Positions 1 through 8,789 are shown, numbered from the stretch's first letter. The stretch is DNA of 64,000 nucleotides from an uncultured Slackia sp. (GCF_959608125.1 NZ_CAUHPG010000002.1:62001-126000); one strand, 5' to 3'. Made by a program: numbers and translations. Notes: a model not told the origin generated them from the letters alone.

Positions 1-772
1 CCATGAGGACTGCGCCGCCGTCCTCGCCGCCGATCTGCTCGACACCCTCGGCAAGGCGTTTCTCCAGATAGCTCTGCATGTCGATATCGATTGAAATCAC
101 GATATCCTGGCCGTCTTTCGCAGGCTCGTCGACCTCGGTGCCGCCTGGAATGGGAATGCCCTTGCCGCCGCGCTGCACGACAAGCTTGCCAGGCGTGCCT
201 TTGAGGATGTCGTCGTAATACAGCTCGAGGCCCGACACGCCCTGCCCATCCACGTTGACGAAGCCGAGAACCTGGCCGGCGACCTTGCCGTAAGGACAGA
301 CGCGCTTCGTGTCGTCGATGAAATAGATGCCGGTCAGCCCCTTCTCGCGCAACGCATCGGCCACGTCTACATCGGCTTTACGCTTGATGTAGACGAATGT
401 GGTGTCCTGGGAAAGCAGGTCGCGATACTCGGAAGCATCGCCGCCGAGGGAATCGGCCAGCGCCTGCGCTGTAGAAGCCCTGTCGACGACCTCCTTGGGA
501 TTCGCGTAGACCGTCGTGGCATCGACGCTGGTGGCCAACACGTTTCCGTTGCGGTCGTAGATAGTTCCGCGACGCGGCGAGATGTCGGCGCTCACCGTGC
601 GCGATGCCGCAGCGGCGGAACTGAACTCATCGGCCTTGATGACCTGCAAATACACAAGACGGCCGGCCCATGCCATGGCGATCAGGAGAAACGACAGCAG
701 CAAAAAAGACAGACGGCTCGAAGGCGAGCCGTCGGAAACGCTGCGTGGATTGGATGGTCTACGTTCGCTCAT
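1..772 (-). CDS. Penicillin-binding protein, class B (FtsI-like), N-terminal part, cut by window edge
   Basis: The frame reads from an ATG at 772 through base 1 without a stop, so only the first ~257 residues are present. The product starts with a basic cytoplasmic stretch, one membrane anchor at about residues 24-45 (RLSFLLLSFLLIAMAWAGRL) and then the dimerisation-domain signature of class B PBPs (ISPRRGTIYDRNGNVLA, GLELYYDDIL). The transpeptidase domain with its active Ser lies outside the window. It starts 3 nt after the ftsL-like stop, with AAGGAT as ribosome site inside that gene, so the two are coupled. Family role: cross-linking of septal or lateral peptidoglycan in the periplasmic/outer face. 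FtsI is favoured over other class B PBPs by the mraZ-rsmH-ftsL order. Confidence 0.9.
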   Translation of the reverse strand, partial: MSERRPSNPRSVSDGSPSSRLSFLLLSFLLIAMAWAGRLVYLQVIKADEFSSAAAASRTVSADISPRRGTIYDRNGNVLATSVDATTVYANPKEVVDRASTAQALADSLGGDASEYRDLLSQDTTFVYIKRKADVDVADALREKGLTGIYFIDDTKRVCPYGKVAGQVLGFVNVDGQGVSGLELYYDDILKGTPGKLVVQRGGKGIPIPGGTEVDEPAKDGQDIVISIDIDMQSYLEKRLAEGVEQIGGEDGGAVLM

Positions 773-775
773 CGA

Positions 776-1261
776 TTATCCTTGATTCGCAATGGCGGCG
801 ATGCTTCCGGACAAAGAAAGATTGCCCTCCGCATCCGTCGCCACGATGTCGGGAGGCAGCACGACCGCTTCGGTGCTCAGCGGAGGCGCCATGCCTAGAC
901 TCGCCGCCTCGACGCGAATATGGGTCGAGTTGGAAAGCCTGCTTTGCTGCACCTCGAGATCGCTTCCGTAGGACCTGGCATTCTCGATCTTGGCGCTCAA
1001 ATCGTCGGCGGCAATCGAGCTCGTGACGCTTGCCGCGGTCAGACCGACGCGTATACAGCACAACGTCGCGACAACCAAAGCGGCCGCGACGATGACTTTC
1101 GCTATTCCCATAACCGATGCGGGAAGCGTCTCCACATCGGAATATTTCCGCCGACCGGGTATGACCTCGAAGTCGGCGCCCGAGCGGTCGGGCACGGCCG
1201 GCGCGGAGCTGCCGTATAGGTATCCCGACCGGGAGGCACGGTATGCATTCGTGCGACTCAC
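776..1261 (-). CDS. ftsL: FtsL-like division protein
   Basis: 161 residues from a GTG start; a G-rich ribosome site lies just upstream. The topology is a ~50-residue cytoplasmic tail, a single membrane segment at about 50-75 (VIVAAALVVATLCCIRVGL) and a short extracytoplasmic part that begins with an alpha-helical, coiled-coil-like stretch (DLSAKIENARSYGSDLEVQQSRLSN). Sequence similarity is weak, as usual for FtsL; the call rests on topology and on the position between rsmH and the class B PBP. FtsL joins the FtsQBL complex that activates septal peptidoglycan synthesis. The 62-nt gap to rsmH and 3-nt gap to the PBP suggest one operon. Confidence 0.65.
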   Translation of the reverse strand: MSRTNAYRASRSGYLYGSSAPAVPDRSGADFEVIPGRRKYSDVETLPASVMGIAKVIVAAALVVATLCCIRVGLTAASVTSSIAADDLSAKIENARSYGSDLEVQQSRLSNSTHIRVEAASLGMAPPLSTEAVVLPPDIVATDAEGNLSLSGSIAAIANQG

Positions 1262-1323
1262 ACCGGCCCCCTTTCTTCAGATGCAACGCTCTTCGGTCGG
1301 CTTGCTCTACTCGCGTATCGGCA

Positions 1324-2292
1324 TTAACGTATCTTCTCCGCGACACGCAGCTTGGCGCTGCGGGCGCGCGGGTTGCGCTCGATTTCCTCCGGCGTCGGAA
1401 GAATCGGCTTGCGCGTGACGATCTTCAGCGCCGGATCGGCCCCGCACGCGCATACGGGAAGTCCGGGAGGGCAGGTGCAGGTGCGCGCATGCTCTGCGAA
1501 CACTTCCTTGACGACCCTGTCCTCAAGAGAATGGTAGCTGATCACCAGAATGCGGCCTTTCGGGTTCAGCCAACGCACCGCCGCCTCCAAACCGCTGCGC
1601 AAGACCGAAAGCTCGGAGTTCACCTCGATGCGCAGAGCCTGGAACGTCCTTTTGGCGGGATGGCCGCCTGCACGACGCGCCGATGCGGGAATGGCGGCCT
1701 TGATGATCTCGACGAGCTGCCCGCTCGTCTCGATGGGGGCGCGCTCGCGCGCAGCGACGATGAACTGCGCGATACGGCTGGCCCACTTCTCATCGGAATA
1801 ATCGCGGATGATCCGAGCGAGCTCTGCTGCATCCAGGGTGTTGACGAGCTCTGCTGCGGTTGTGGTCTGGTTGCCCGGATCCATCCTCATGTCCAGGGGG
1901 GCATCCTCTTTGAACGAGAACCCCCGCGACGGAAAATCAAGCTGCGGCGAAGAAACGCCCAAATCGAACAGAATGGCATCGATGCCAGGAACCTCGGCTT
2001 CGAGAAGAAGCTCATCGAGGTTTCCGAAATTGCCGCGCAAAAGCTCGATCTGGGGCAGGTCGGCAGAACCGAGGGCCTTCAAACGGGCCCCGGCGGCGGT
2101 CAGCGCCATATCGTCTTGGTCGATGCCTATCAGAAGGCCTTGCGACCCCAGACGTCGCGCCACTTCGGAAGAATGGCCCGCTCCGCCGAGCGTCGCGTCT
2201 ACGAACGTATGCTGCGGCTTAAGACGCGATTGTTCAAGGCACTCGTCGAGCAAGACGGGGATATGCCGGTATTCGCCTGTCGTTTTTTCCAC
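1324..2292 (-). CDS. rsmH: 16S rRNA (cytosine(1402)-N(4))-methyltransferase RsmH (MraW)
   Basis: 322 residues, normal for the family. The SAM-binding motif DATLGGAGHSSEVARRL lies at about 32-48, the acidic motif LFDLGVSSPQLD follows near residue 110, and the family signature VISYHSLEDRVVKEVF is present in the C-terminal third, followed by a Cys-rich tail (CTCPPGLPVCACG). It methylates C1402 of 16S rRNA in the decoding centre. It begins 11 nt after mraZ, the standard order of the dcw cluster, and should be under the mraZ promoter. Confidence 0.97.
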   Translation of the reverse strand: MEKTTGEYRHIPVLLDECLEQSRLKPQHTFVDATLGGAGHSSEVARRLGSQGLLIGIDQDDMALTAAGARLKALGSADLPQIELLRGNFGNLDELLLEAEVPGIDAILFDLGVSSPQLDFPSRGFSFKEDAPLDMRMDPGNQTTTAAELVNTLDAAELARIIRDYSDEKWASRIAQFIVAARERAPIETSGQLVEIIKAAIPASARRAGGHPAKRTFQALRIEVNSELSVLRSGLEAAVRWLNPKGRILVISYHSLEDRVVKEVFAEHARTCTCPPGLPVCACGADPALKIVTRKPILPTPEEIERNPRARSAKLRVAEKIR

Positions 2293-2303
2293 GTGCGGAC
2301 TCC

Positions 2304-2744
2304 TTACGAGAACAGCAATTCATCGAGATCTACGCTGCTCTGGAATTCATCCCAACGCGCGGCATCCCAGATCTCAAAATGGTCGGTGTTGCCCACCAGA
2401 ACCGCTTCTTTTTCCAACCCCACCATCTCGCGCTGCTTCGCCGACACGTTGATGCGTCCCGCAGCGTCCATCGCATTGGGCATGGCGCTGGCATTGAGCT
2501 TGGTGCGCAGCATGACGTGTTTGCGGTCGCCCGGGTTATAGCCGCCCTTCTTTTCGAACAGAGCGTCCACCCACGCTTCGTAGTTATCCACGGTGTAGAC
2601 GGAAAGGAAGCCGTTCTTGGAATCGGGAACGACCACCAACTGGGTGTCTTCGGTCAAGGTCTTTCGAAATGCAGCCGGAAGGGAAAGGCGGCCTTTGGCA
2701 TCGATCTTATGGCGATATTCACCGAATAGACCGGCCACGCTCAT
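2304..2744 (-). CDS. mraZ: Transcriptional regulator MraZ
   Basis: 146 residues with two SpoVT/AbrB-like half domains: GEYRHKIDAKGRLSLPAAFRK at residues 8-28 and the second copy near DAAGRINVSAKQREMVGL. Both carry the DxKGR/DxAGR-type signature. MraZ forms a ring oligomer that binds TGGGN repeats in its own promoter and controls the dcw cluster. Two perfect TGGGA boxes 10 bp apart lie in the promoter spacer at 2788-2802, which fits autoregulation. First gene of the operon mraZ-rsmH-ftsL-PBP. Confidence 0.97.
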   Translation of the reverse strand: MSVAGLFGEYRHKIDAKGRLSLPAAFRKTLTEDTQLVVVPDSKNGFLSVYTVDNYEAWVDALFEKKGGYNPGDRKHVMLRTKLNASAMPNAMDAAGRINVSAKQREMVGLEKEAVLVGNTDHFEIWDAARWDEFQSSVDLDELLFS

Positions 2745-2781
2745 CCCCCTTCACATTGCAACACCCCAACCGATGCCCGCC

Positions 2782-2810
2782 ATTTTATCCCACTTCCTCC
2801 CACCTCGCAA
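2782..2810 (-). promoter_or_regulatory. mraZ promoter with MraZ operator boxes in the spacer
   Basis: On the minus strand a -35 TTGCGA (2805-2810) and a -10 TAAAAT (2782-2787) are separated by exactly 17 nt. Two TGGGA boxes (2798-2802 and 2788-2792) with a 5-nt gap fill the spacer, which matches the 10-bp repeat period described for MraZ binding sites. Two further TGGG-type matches lie at 2818-2823 and around 2764-2768. Operator occupancy would block RNA polymerase directly. Seen in sequence; binding is inferred from the family. Confidence 0.8.
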
Positions 2811-2935
2811 TAAAATCGCCCACTGCGTGGCGTTTCTCCCCCCACTTTTCAACTCCGAAAGGCAGATGATTCCATTCGTCGACGACGCATGGACGGATAT
2901 CGCACCTATTAAAAGAATATATAGTGCCATACGAA

Positions 2936-2963
2936 AAGACGGCACTATATCTAGTGCCGTCTT
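2936..2963 (-). terminator. Hairpin downstream of the tyrosine recombinase gene
   Basis: AAGACGGCACTA (2936-2947) and TAGTGCCGTCTT (2952-2963) form a perfect 12-bp stem with a 4-nt loop, 30 nt past the recombinase stop. A T-rich run follows on the minus strand. A third related arm, TATAGTGCC at 2919-2927, could pair with GGCACTATA at 2941-2949, so two mutually exclusive hairpins are possible. Most simply it is an intrinsic terminator separating xer from mraZ. Confidence 0.7.
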
Positions 2964-2993
2964 GAAAACGAATCGCATGGAGGAAATGTGGGG

Positions 2994-3983
2994 TCAGACG
3001 ATTCCGCGGGCGCGCGGATGGGCGGCCAGGTATTCCTCGCGCAGATGGAGCGAGGTTACATGGACATAGACCTGCGTGGTCGAGATATCGGCGTGACCGA
3101 GCATCTCCTGAATCGTGCGCAGATCGGCTCCGCCCTCCAGCATATGCGTTGCGAAACTGTGCCTCAGCGTGTGGGGATGTAGTCCCGCAATACCCACGGC
3201 AGCGCCCGATTTCTCCACCACCCCGTAGACCCCCTGACGCGTCAGGCGGCCGCCGCGCGCATTGAGAAACAGCGCCGACGGAGGCGACGGCGCCTTACCG
3301 GCGAGCACGGGCCGCGCCGATTCCAAATAGTCGGCGAGCGCACGGGCAGCCGCGCCGCCGAACGGAACGACGCGCACGGCGCTCCCCTTGCCGACGACGC
3401 GCACGAACCCTTCGTCGAAAAAGACATCGGCCGTATCCATCCCGACAAGCTCGCTCACACGCAAGCCGCAACCATAGAGCACCTCCATGACCGCGCGGTC
3501 GCGCGCGCCGAGTTCGTCGGACCGGTAATCGCGATCGAGCAGAGTCTCGGCTTGCGCGACAGACAAGACGTCGGGAAGACGGCGCGGCGCATCCGGCAGT
3601 TCGACATCGGAGGCGGCATCCCCCCTCGCGAGCCCCTCGCGCGCGAGGAAACGGTGCATCCCCCTTACCGCGGCCATACGACGCTCCCTGCTGGCGGGAG
3701 CATAGCCGCGCTCGGCAAGGTCGCGCGCATAGGCCGCCACGTCCGATCGGGCGGCGCATCCGGCCGAGCAGCCGCGCACGTCGGCAAGAAACGCCGCATA
3801 ATCGTCAAGGTCGGACGCATACGAAACCACCGTCAACGCCGACGATCCCCGCTCGACGGAAAGATAGGCCAGGTATTCCTTCGCAAGCGCTCGCGACGCC
3901 TCGAACACATCATCGTCCTCGGGCGATTCGCGGCGCAGCGACACCCTTTTCCCCACAGCGCCCCCTTCCATATCGCGGCCCAA
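2994..3983 (-). CDS. xerD: Tyrosine recombinase, XerC/XerD type
   Basis: 329 residues. The N-terminal SAM-like core-binding domain spans about 30-115 and the catalytic domain about 140-320. All six active-site positions are visible: Arg175 (GLRVSEL), Lys199 (GKGSAVR), His271 and Arg274 (HPHTLRHSF), His297 (LGHADIS) and Tyr306 (VYVHV). Family role: resolution of chromosome dimers at dif with a partner recombinase. The gene lies alone upstream of mraZ, with a terminator between. About 25 N-terminal residues precede the usual start, so a later start (GTG at 3944 or ATG at 3971) is possible. XerC versus XerD cannot be decided here. Confidence 0.9.
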   Translation of the reverse strand: MGRDMEGGAVGKRVSLRRESPEDDDVFEASRALAKEYLAYLSVERGSSALTVVSYASDLDDYAAFLADVRGCSAGCAARSDVAAYARDLAERGYAPASRERRMAAVRGMHRFLAREGLARGDAASDVELPDAPRRLPDVLSVAQAETLLDRDYRSDELGARDRAVMEVLYGCGLRVSELVGMDTADVFFDEGFVRVVGKGSAVRVVPFGGAAARALADYLESARPVLAGKAPSPPSALFLNARGGRLTRQGVYGVVEKSGAAVGIAGLHPHTLRHSFATHMLEGGADLRTIQEMLGHADISTTQVYVHVTSLHLREEYLAAHPRARGIV

Positions 3984-4090
3984 TCGTTCCAGCCGATTCT
4001 AGCGCACGGTCGCAACGCGCGGAGTCGGACGACATCCGGCCAATTCATGCAGCGGAAACGCCCGCGACACAGAGTCGAAACACGCTGATA

Positions 4091-4096
4091 TATAAT
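4091..4096 (+). promoter_or_regulatory. Possible -10 element for the DUF1846 gene
   Basis: A consensus TATAAT lies 69 nt upstream of the ATG at 4165, but no good -35 is seen 16-18 nt before it (CACAGA at 4068-4073). A ribosome site AGAAAGGGG precedes the start codon. Confidence 0.35.
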
Positions 4097-4164
4097 TCAT
4101 CTGTTCGACATCGATTCTCTCGGCGGCGTGCACCGCCCTCACCCAGAAAGGGGCCCGCGATCTC

Positions 4165-5646
4165 ATGCGCATCGGATTCGACAACGAAAAATACATCGCA
4201 TTGCAGGCTGAGCATATTCGCAACCGCATCGACCAGTTCGAAGGCAAGCTCTACCTCGAATTCGGAGGCAAGCTCTTCGACGACCACCACGCCGCCCGCG
4301 TGCTTCCCGGCTTCGAGCCCGACTCCAAGATCCGCATGCTGCAAAGCCTCGTCGACGACGTCGAGATCATCATCACCATCAACGCCAACGACATCGAGAA
4401 GAACAAAGTCCGCGGCGACTTGGGCATCACCTACGACGAAGATTCGCTGCGTTTGATGGACATCTTCCGCGGCATGGGCTTTCTCGTGGGCGGCGTCGTG
4501 ATCACGCACTACGCCAGCCAGCCCGCCGCCGACATGTTCCGCAGGCGCCTGCAGTCTCTCGGTATCGCATGCTACCTGCACTACCCCATCGCCGGCTATC
4601 CGTACGATATCAACCACATCGTCAGCGACGAGGGCTACGGCAAGAACGAATACATCGAAACCGCCCGCCCGCTCGTCGTGGTGACGGCACCGGGTCCTGG
4701 CTCCGGCAAGATGGCCACCTGCCTTTCGCAGCTCTATCACGAGCACAAGCGCGGCGTGACCGCAGGTTATGCGAAGTACGAGACCTTCCCCGTATGGAAC
4801 CTGCCGCTCGCGCATCCCGTGAACCTGGCTTACGAGGCGGCCACGGTCGACCTCGACGACTCCAACATCATCGACCCGTTCCATCTCGAGGCCTACGGTG
4901 TCTCGACCGTCAACTACAATCGTGACGTGGAGATCTTCCCCGTGCTCAAGGCCATGATGGAGCGCATCTCCGGCTCGAGCCCGTACCAGTCGCCCACCGA
5001 CATGGGCGTGAACATGGCGGGCCTCGCCATCACCGACGACGACGTGGTGCGCGACGCCGCGAAAATGGAAATCGTGCGCCGCTACTTCCAGACCTCCGTC
5101 GAGGTGAAGCGTACAGGCGTCGGCCAGAAAAGCATCGAGAAGCTGGAGATGCTCATGAATCAGGCGGGCGTCACGTCGAGCTTCTCTCCCGCCCGCAGCG
5201 CCGCGCTGCTCAAGGAAGAAACGACGGGCGCCCCTGCGGGAGCCATGGTGCTTCCCGACGGCCGCGTGATCACGGGCAAGACGTCCGACCTGCTGGGCGC
5301 CGCCTCTTCGCTGCTCATGAACGCGCTCAAGGCGGTCGCGGGCGTCGATGACGACCTGCTCGTCATCAGCAACGAGGCGATCGAACCCATCTGCCGCCTG
5401 AAAACCGAGCAGCTGGCAAGCAAGAACCCGCGCCTGCACTCCGACGAGACCCTGATCGCGCTTTCCATCAGCTCGGCGACCAATCCCATCGCAGCGCAGA
5501 CCATCGCACATGTCGACGATTTGCGTGGATGCGACGCGTTCTTCTCGGTCATCATCTCGGCCACCGACGAAAGCCTCTATCGCAAGCTCGGCATCAATGT
5601 ATGCTGCGAGCCTAAATACGAGCAGCACTCCTTCTACCATAAATAA
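4165..5646 (+). CDS. DUF1846 family protein
   Basis: 493 residues, the usual length of the family. The start (MRIGFDNEKYIALQAEHI) and the motif LYLEFGGKLFDDHHAARVLPGF are typical, as are TAPGPGSGKMATCLSQLYHE (a Gly-rich, P-loop-like stretch at about 178-197) and the PTDMGVN motif. Some family members have been crystallised, but the reaction is not established to my knowledge, so no function is assigned. No membrane segment or signal peptide. It stands alone on the plus strand between two minus-strand genes and has its own terminator at 5671-5699. Confidence 0.9.
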   Translation: MRIGFDNEKYIALQAEHIRNRIDQFEGKLYLEFGGKLFDDHHAARVLPGFEPDSKIRMLQSLVDDVEIIITINANDIEKNKVRGDLGITYDEDSLRLMDIFRGMGFLVGGVVITHYASQPAADMFRRRLQSLGIACYLHYPIAGYPYDINHIVSDEGYGKNEYIETARPLVVVTAPGPGSGKMATCLSQLYHEHKRGVTAGYAKYETFPVWNLPLAHPVNLAYEAATVDLDDSNIIDPFHLEAYGVSTVNYNRDVEIFPVLKAMMERISGSSPYQSPTDMGVNMAGLAITDDDVVRDAAKMEIVRRYFQTSVEVKRTGVGQKSIEKLEMLMNQAGVTSSFSPARSAALLKEETTGAPAGAMVLPDGRVITGKTSDLLGAASSLLMNALKAVAGVDDDLLVISNEAIEPICRLKTEQLASKNPRLHSDETLIALSISSATNPIAAQTIAHVDDLRGCDAFFSVIISATDESLYRKLGINVCCEPKYEQHSFYHK

Positions 5647-5670
5647 GCCGCCGCAGCATGCAAACACCGT

Positions 5671-5699
5671 AGGCGCCGACGCAAGCCGGCGCCTTTTTT
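5671..5699 (+). terminator. Intrinsic terminator after the DUF1846 gene
   Basis: AGGCGCCG (5671-5678) pairs with CGGCGCCT (5687-5694) and is followed by a run of six T. Confidence 0.85.
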
Positions 5700-5741
5700 A
5701 ATATCCTGCTCCCTGCACGCAGCAGGCAGGCCGCCGAAACG

Positions 5742-5770
5742 AAAAACGGCCGAGGAGAATCCTCGGCCGT
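5742..5770 (-). terminator. Intrinsic terminator after nadK
   Basis: ACGGCCGAGG (5746-5755) and CCTCGGCCGT (5761-5770) form a 10-bp stem with a 5-nt loop; on the minus strand a T-run (5742-5746) follows. Confidence 0.85.
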
Positions 5771-5791
5771 TCGAAACCCTTAGAGGCAAAA

Positions 5792-6655
5792 CTACATGCG
5801 ACGCTCGTCTGCAAAGAACGTGTTGGCAACCGCGCTATAGAAGCCTTCGTTCTTATAGCGAAGCAAAACGGTGGGGTTATTCGACTTGCGCACCAAGACG
5901 CGGTCGATCGGCTCGTCGAGAGAAATGAACTCGCCGTCCACGAAATAGCTCGCTTCGCGGCTTTCGGGATTGCGAGACAAATCGATTTCGACGATATCGC
6001 TCGGATCGGTGACGAGGGATCGGGAAAGCAGCGTATGAGGAGCCAGAGGAACCACGACGAGGCCCTTGAAATCGGGGGCGACCAGCGGACCGCCGGCAGA
6101 AAGAGCATAAGCCGTAGAGCCGGTGGCCGAAGAAACCACCAGACCGTCGCCACGCATATCGACAAGATGATTGCCCGAAATCTCAATGCCGAAATCGATG
6201 ATGCGGCCCAAGGCGCCACGCGTAACCGAGAACTCGTTGAGCGCGAAGCGGCTCGCAACCACCTCTCCATTCGAAATAAGGTCGATATGCAGGCTGGCTC
6301 GCTCCTCACGTACGACGTCGCCCGCAAGGGCGGCGGCCACGATGGCCACGACGCCGTCTTCCGAAGAGTTCACCAGGAAGCCGAGATGACCGAAATTAAT
6401 GCCGAGAATCGGCACACGCGTCTTGCCGACCAAACGGGCAGTTCGAAGCATCGTACCGTCGCCGCCGAGAGAGACCACCATGTCGAAGGAAGCCACATCG
6501 ACGTGCGCGCAGGTGTCTTTGACCGATTCGATCGACAGGGGCGTCGAGTCGAGTTCCTGATGCGCAACTCCCTGAGAATCGAGATAAGCGGCCAGGAGCA
6601 TCGACGCGTCGAGGGCGGCCGCATTGGAATTATTGCGAATAATCAGGATGTTCAT
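5792..6655 (-). CDS. nadK: NAD kinase
   Basis: 287 residues from ATG 6655 (MNILIIRNN); an in-frame upstream extension is ignored because it runs past the likely promoter. The nucleotide-binding GGDGT motif sits at residues 64-68, and the second family motif, NEFSVTRGALGRI followed by DGLVVSSATGSTAYALSAGG, is intact. It phosphorylates NAD to NADP in the cytoplasm. It is divergent from murJ, from which it is separated by 84 nt, and ends in its own terminator. Confidence 0.96.
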   Translation of the reverse strand: MNILIIRNNSNAAALDASMLLAAYLDSQGVAHQELDSTPLSIESVKDTCAHVDVASFDMVVSLGGDGTMLRTARLVGKTRVPILGINFGHLGFLVNSSEDGVVAIVAAALAGDVVREERASLHIDLISNGEVVASRFALNEFSVTRGALGRIIDFGIEISGNHLVDMRGDGLVVSSATGSTAYALSAGGPLVAPDFKGLVVVPLAPHTLLSRSLVTDPSDIVEIDLSRNPESREASYFVDGEFISLDEPIDRVLVRKSNNPTVLLRYKNEGFYSAVANTFFADERRM

Positions 6656-6713
6656 TCTGCCTCGTTTCAAACGTTGCCCGCGGACTATATGATGAGTTGA
6701 CAATAGCCTTTGT

Positions 6714-6719
6714 ATTATA
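6714..6719 (-). promoter_or_regulatory. -10 element for nadK
   Basis: TATAAT on the minus strand, 58 nt upstream of the nadK ATG. The region 16-18 nt before it has only a weak -35 (CATACT-like). A TTGACA on the plus strand at 6697-6702 has no -10 at the right distance for murJ. Confidence 0.5.
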
Positions 6720-6739
6720 CCCAAACTCGAAAGCGTAGT

Positions 6740-8764
6740 ATGAGCGCCACGCAGATTTCCACACCTGAAGACGAATCGTCTTCGCAGAATACGGCGGCCA
6801 GCGTCGGAAGCTCGGCAGCCCTCATCAGCTTCTTCGTCATCATATCCCGCATCACGGGCTTCATGCGCACCTGGGCCATGGCCTTCGCGCTCGGCTCGAC
6901 CATGTTGGCAAGCTCTTACCAAATCGCCAACAACCTTCCTAACATGCTCTACGAACTGGTCATGGGAGGCATGCTTGTAACAGCGTTTCTGCCCGTGTAC
7001 CTTTCAGTGAAAAACCGCCTCGGCGAACGGGGCGGCAACGAATACGCCAGCAACATCATGAGCATCGCGTTCATCGCGCTGGGCTTGGTGGCGCTGCTGT
7101 GCACGATTTTCGCGCCGGCGCTCGTATTCACGCAAAGCTTCATGAGCGACCAGGGCGGTATGGAAGACGCCGTGTTCTTCTTCAGATTCTTCGCCATTCA
7201 AATCGTGTTCTACGGCCTGTCGTCAATCGTCAGCGGGCTGCTCAACGCCTCACGCGACTACCTATGGAGCAGCGCGGCGCCGATTTTCAACAACATCATC
7301 GTCACGGCCACGTTCGTGCTCTATGCCTTCATCGCGCCGAGCAACCCCGATATGGCGAAACTCATCATTGCCATAGGAAACCCGCTGGGCGTGTTCATTC
7401 AGATGGCCATCCAGCTTCCCGCCCTCAAGCGCAACGGCATCAAACTGCGCCTGCACGTCGACCTGCGCGACCCGGCTCTCAAGGAGACGCTCGCCATCGG
7501 CGTGCCCGCCATTTTGGTCATGTGCGCGGGCCTTGTCGTGGTATCGGTGCAGAACGCGGCGTCATATGCCACGGCGGACAACGGCCCTTCGATCATCGCC
7601 TACGCGCGTCTTTGGTTCACCCTGCCCTATGCATTCCTCACGGCGCCCATCACCACGGCCATGTTCACCGAAATCTCCGAGATGCACGCCAAAGGCGACA
7701 TGGCGTCTTTCAAGAAGGGCGTGGCATCGGGGACCAGCCAAATCCTGTTCTTCATGCTGCCCTTCGCCATGTATCTGGTCGTGTTCGCCGAACCGCTCGT
7801 CACTCTGTATCACATCGGCGCGTTCACCGAAGAAAACATCGCCCAGATTTCGCTCTATCTTGCCGCACTCGCTCTATCGCTGCCCTTCTATGGCGTCAAT
7901 ACCTATCTGCAGAAGGCGTTTTCCGCCATGCGCATCATGAGCATCTACTCGATCATGATGGTTGCCTCAGTCGCCCTGCAGATCGCATTCATCGCCGTGT
8001 TCGCCACCCCGTTCGGCGGCCCGCTCAACTTCGGCATGCCCGCCATCGCGCTCAGCGAGACGGTGTTCTATCTGGTTCTCGACATCGCCTGCTTCGTGTA
8101 TCTGCGTCGCAAGGTCGGACGCCTCGGCCTGAAGGGCATGGCGCTGTCGTTCGTGCGCTCGCTCGCCCTCGGCGCGCTGGGCGCGGGCGCGGGCGCGCTG
8201 GTCGTATTCGGCCTCGATGCAACCGTGCTTCCCTTGAACGGCTCCATCCCCCACGCGTTGGGATGCATCGTCTGCGGCGGCATCGTCTCGGTCGTCGTCA
8301 CCTTCGGCATTGCCGCCAAAGCCGGCTTCAGCGAAGCGGCTATGCTGGTCTCGATCGTATCCAAAATAACAAACAGGCTCGGTCTGCATAAGAACCACGT
8401 CGACAGCGTGCCGAATTTCAACGACGCCGCCGAAATCGAAACCGAAGCTTTCGATGCATGGAACGAACCTGCCGCACACAGCAAAACGGAAGCTTACGCG
8501 GAAACGAGCGGCATCGAAGACGAAGCGGTCCGAACATGCACCCCGCCTCGGGGGCGCCATGCAGGGGAACTGGGGGCTTTGGCAAAACGACCCGAACAAG
8601 ACGAACAGGACGCCATCGGACGCCATAGCGCCCAAGCGGTCTTCGAGCGCAAAGTCGATGGGGCGCGCCATGCGCCGCTCAGCGGGCGCCACGCCCGTCG
8701 CGGCAGGAGCAGCACGAGCAGCATGGACAAACAAGGCCGCCATGCCCGCCATGAAGACGAATAA
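6740..8764 (+). CDS. murJ: Lipid II flippase MurJ (MviN family) with a repetitive C-terminal tail
   Basis: 674 residues from ATG 6740; a TTG at 6710 in the same frame would add ten residues. Residues ~30-560 hold the 14-helix MurJ/MviN fold, beginning SAALISFFVIISRITGFMRTWAMAFALG, with the family Arg in the first helix. It moves lipid II across the membrane for peptidoglycan synthesis. The family is usually 500-550 residues, but here about 120 extra hydrophilic residues follow. The last 85 or so contain four GRHA/GRHS copies (PRGRHAGEL, IGRHSAQ, SGRHARRG, QGRHARHE) encoded by related GCGCCAT-type DNA between 8545 and 8755. The tail is probably cytoplasmic and of unknown role. Confidence 0.93.
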   Translation: MSATQISTPEDESSSQNTAASVGSSAALISFFVIISRITGFMRTWAMAFALGSTMLASSYQIANNLPNMLYELVMGGMLVTAFLPVYLSVKNRLGERGGNEYASNIMSIAFIALGLVALLCTIFAPALVFTQSFMSDQGGMEDAVFFFRFFAIQIVFYGLSSIVSGLLNASRDYLWSSAAPIFNNIIVTATFVLYAFIAPSNPDMAKLIIAIGNPLGVFIQMAIQLPALKRNGIKLRLHVDLRDPALKETLAIGVPAILVMCAGLVVVSVQNAASYATADNGPSIIAYARLWFTLPYAFLTAPITTAMFTEISEMHAKGDMASFKKGVASGTSQILFFMLPFAMYLVVFAEPLVTLYHIGAFTEENIAQISLYLAALALSLPFYGVNTYLQKAFSAMRIMSIYSIMMVASVALQIAFIAVFATPFGGPLNFGMPAIALSETVFYLVLDIACFVYLRRKVGRLGLKGMALSFVRSLALGALGAGAGALVVFGLDATVLPLNGSIPHALGCIVCGGIVSVVVTFGIAAKAGFSEAAMLVSIVSKITNRLGLHKNHVDSVPNFNDAAEIETEAFDAWNEPAAHSKTEAYAETSGIEDEAVRTCTPPRGRHAGELGALAKRPEQDEQDAIGRHSAQAVFERKVDGARHAPLSGRHARRGRSSTSSMDKQGRHARHEDE

Positions 8765-8789
8765 GCCCCCGTCGCGACGGGGGCTTATT
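8760..8789. terminator. Perfect 30-bp palindrome at the end of murJ
   Basis: AATAAGCCCCCGTCG (8760-8774) is followed directly by its reverse complement (8775-8789). The murJ stop codon TAA lies inside the left arm. It can fold as a GC-rich hairpin with a short T-containing tail on either strand, so a bidirectional terminator is likely. Confidence 0.7.

Noticed and set aside
4045..5667. 540-residue minus-strand frame opposite the DUF1846 gene
   Set aside because: Shadow frame; the plus-strand protein is conserved and has its own ribosome site and terminator.
6697..6718. TTGACA plus TATTAT promoter for murJ
   Set aside because: The spacing between the two hexamers is only 10 nt; the TATAAT on the other strand serves nadK better.
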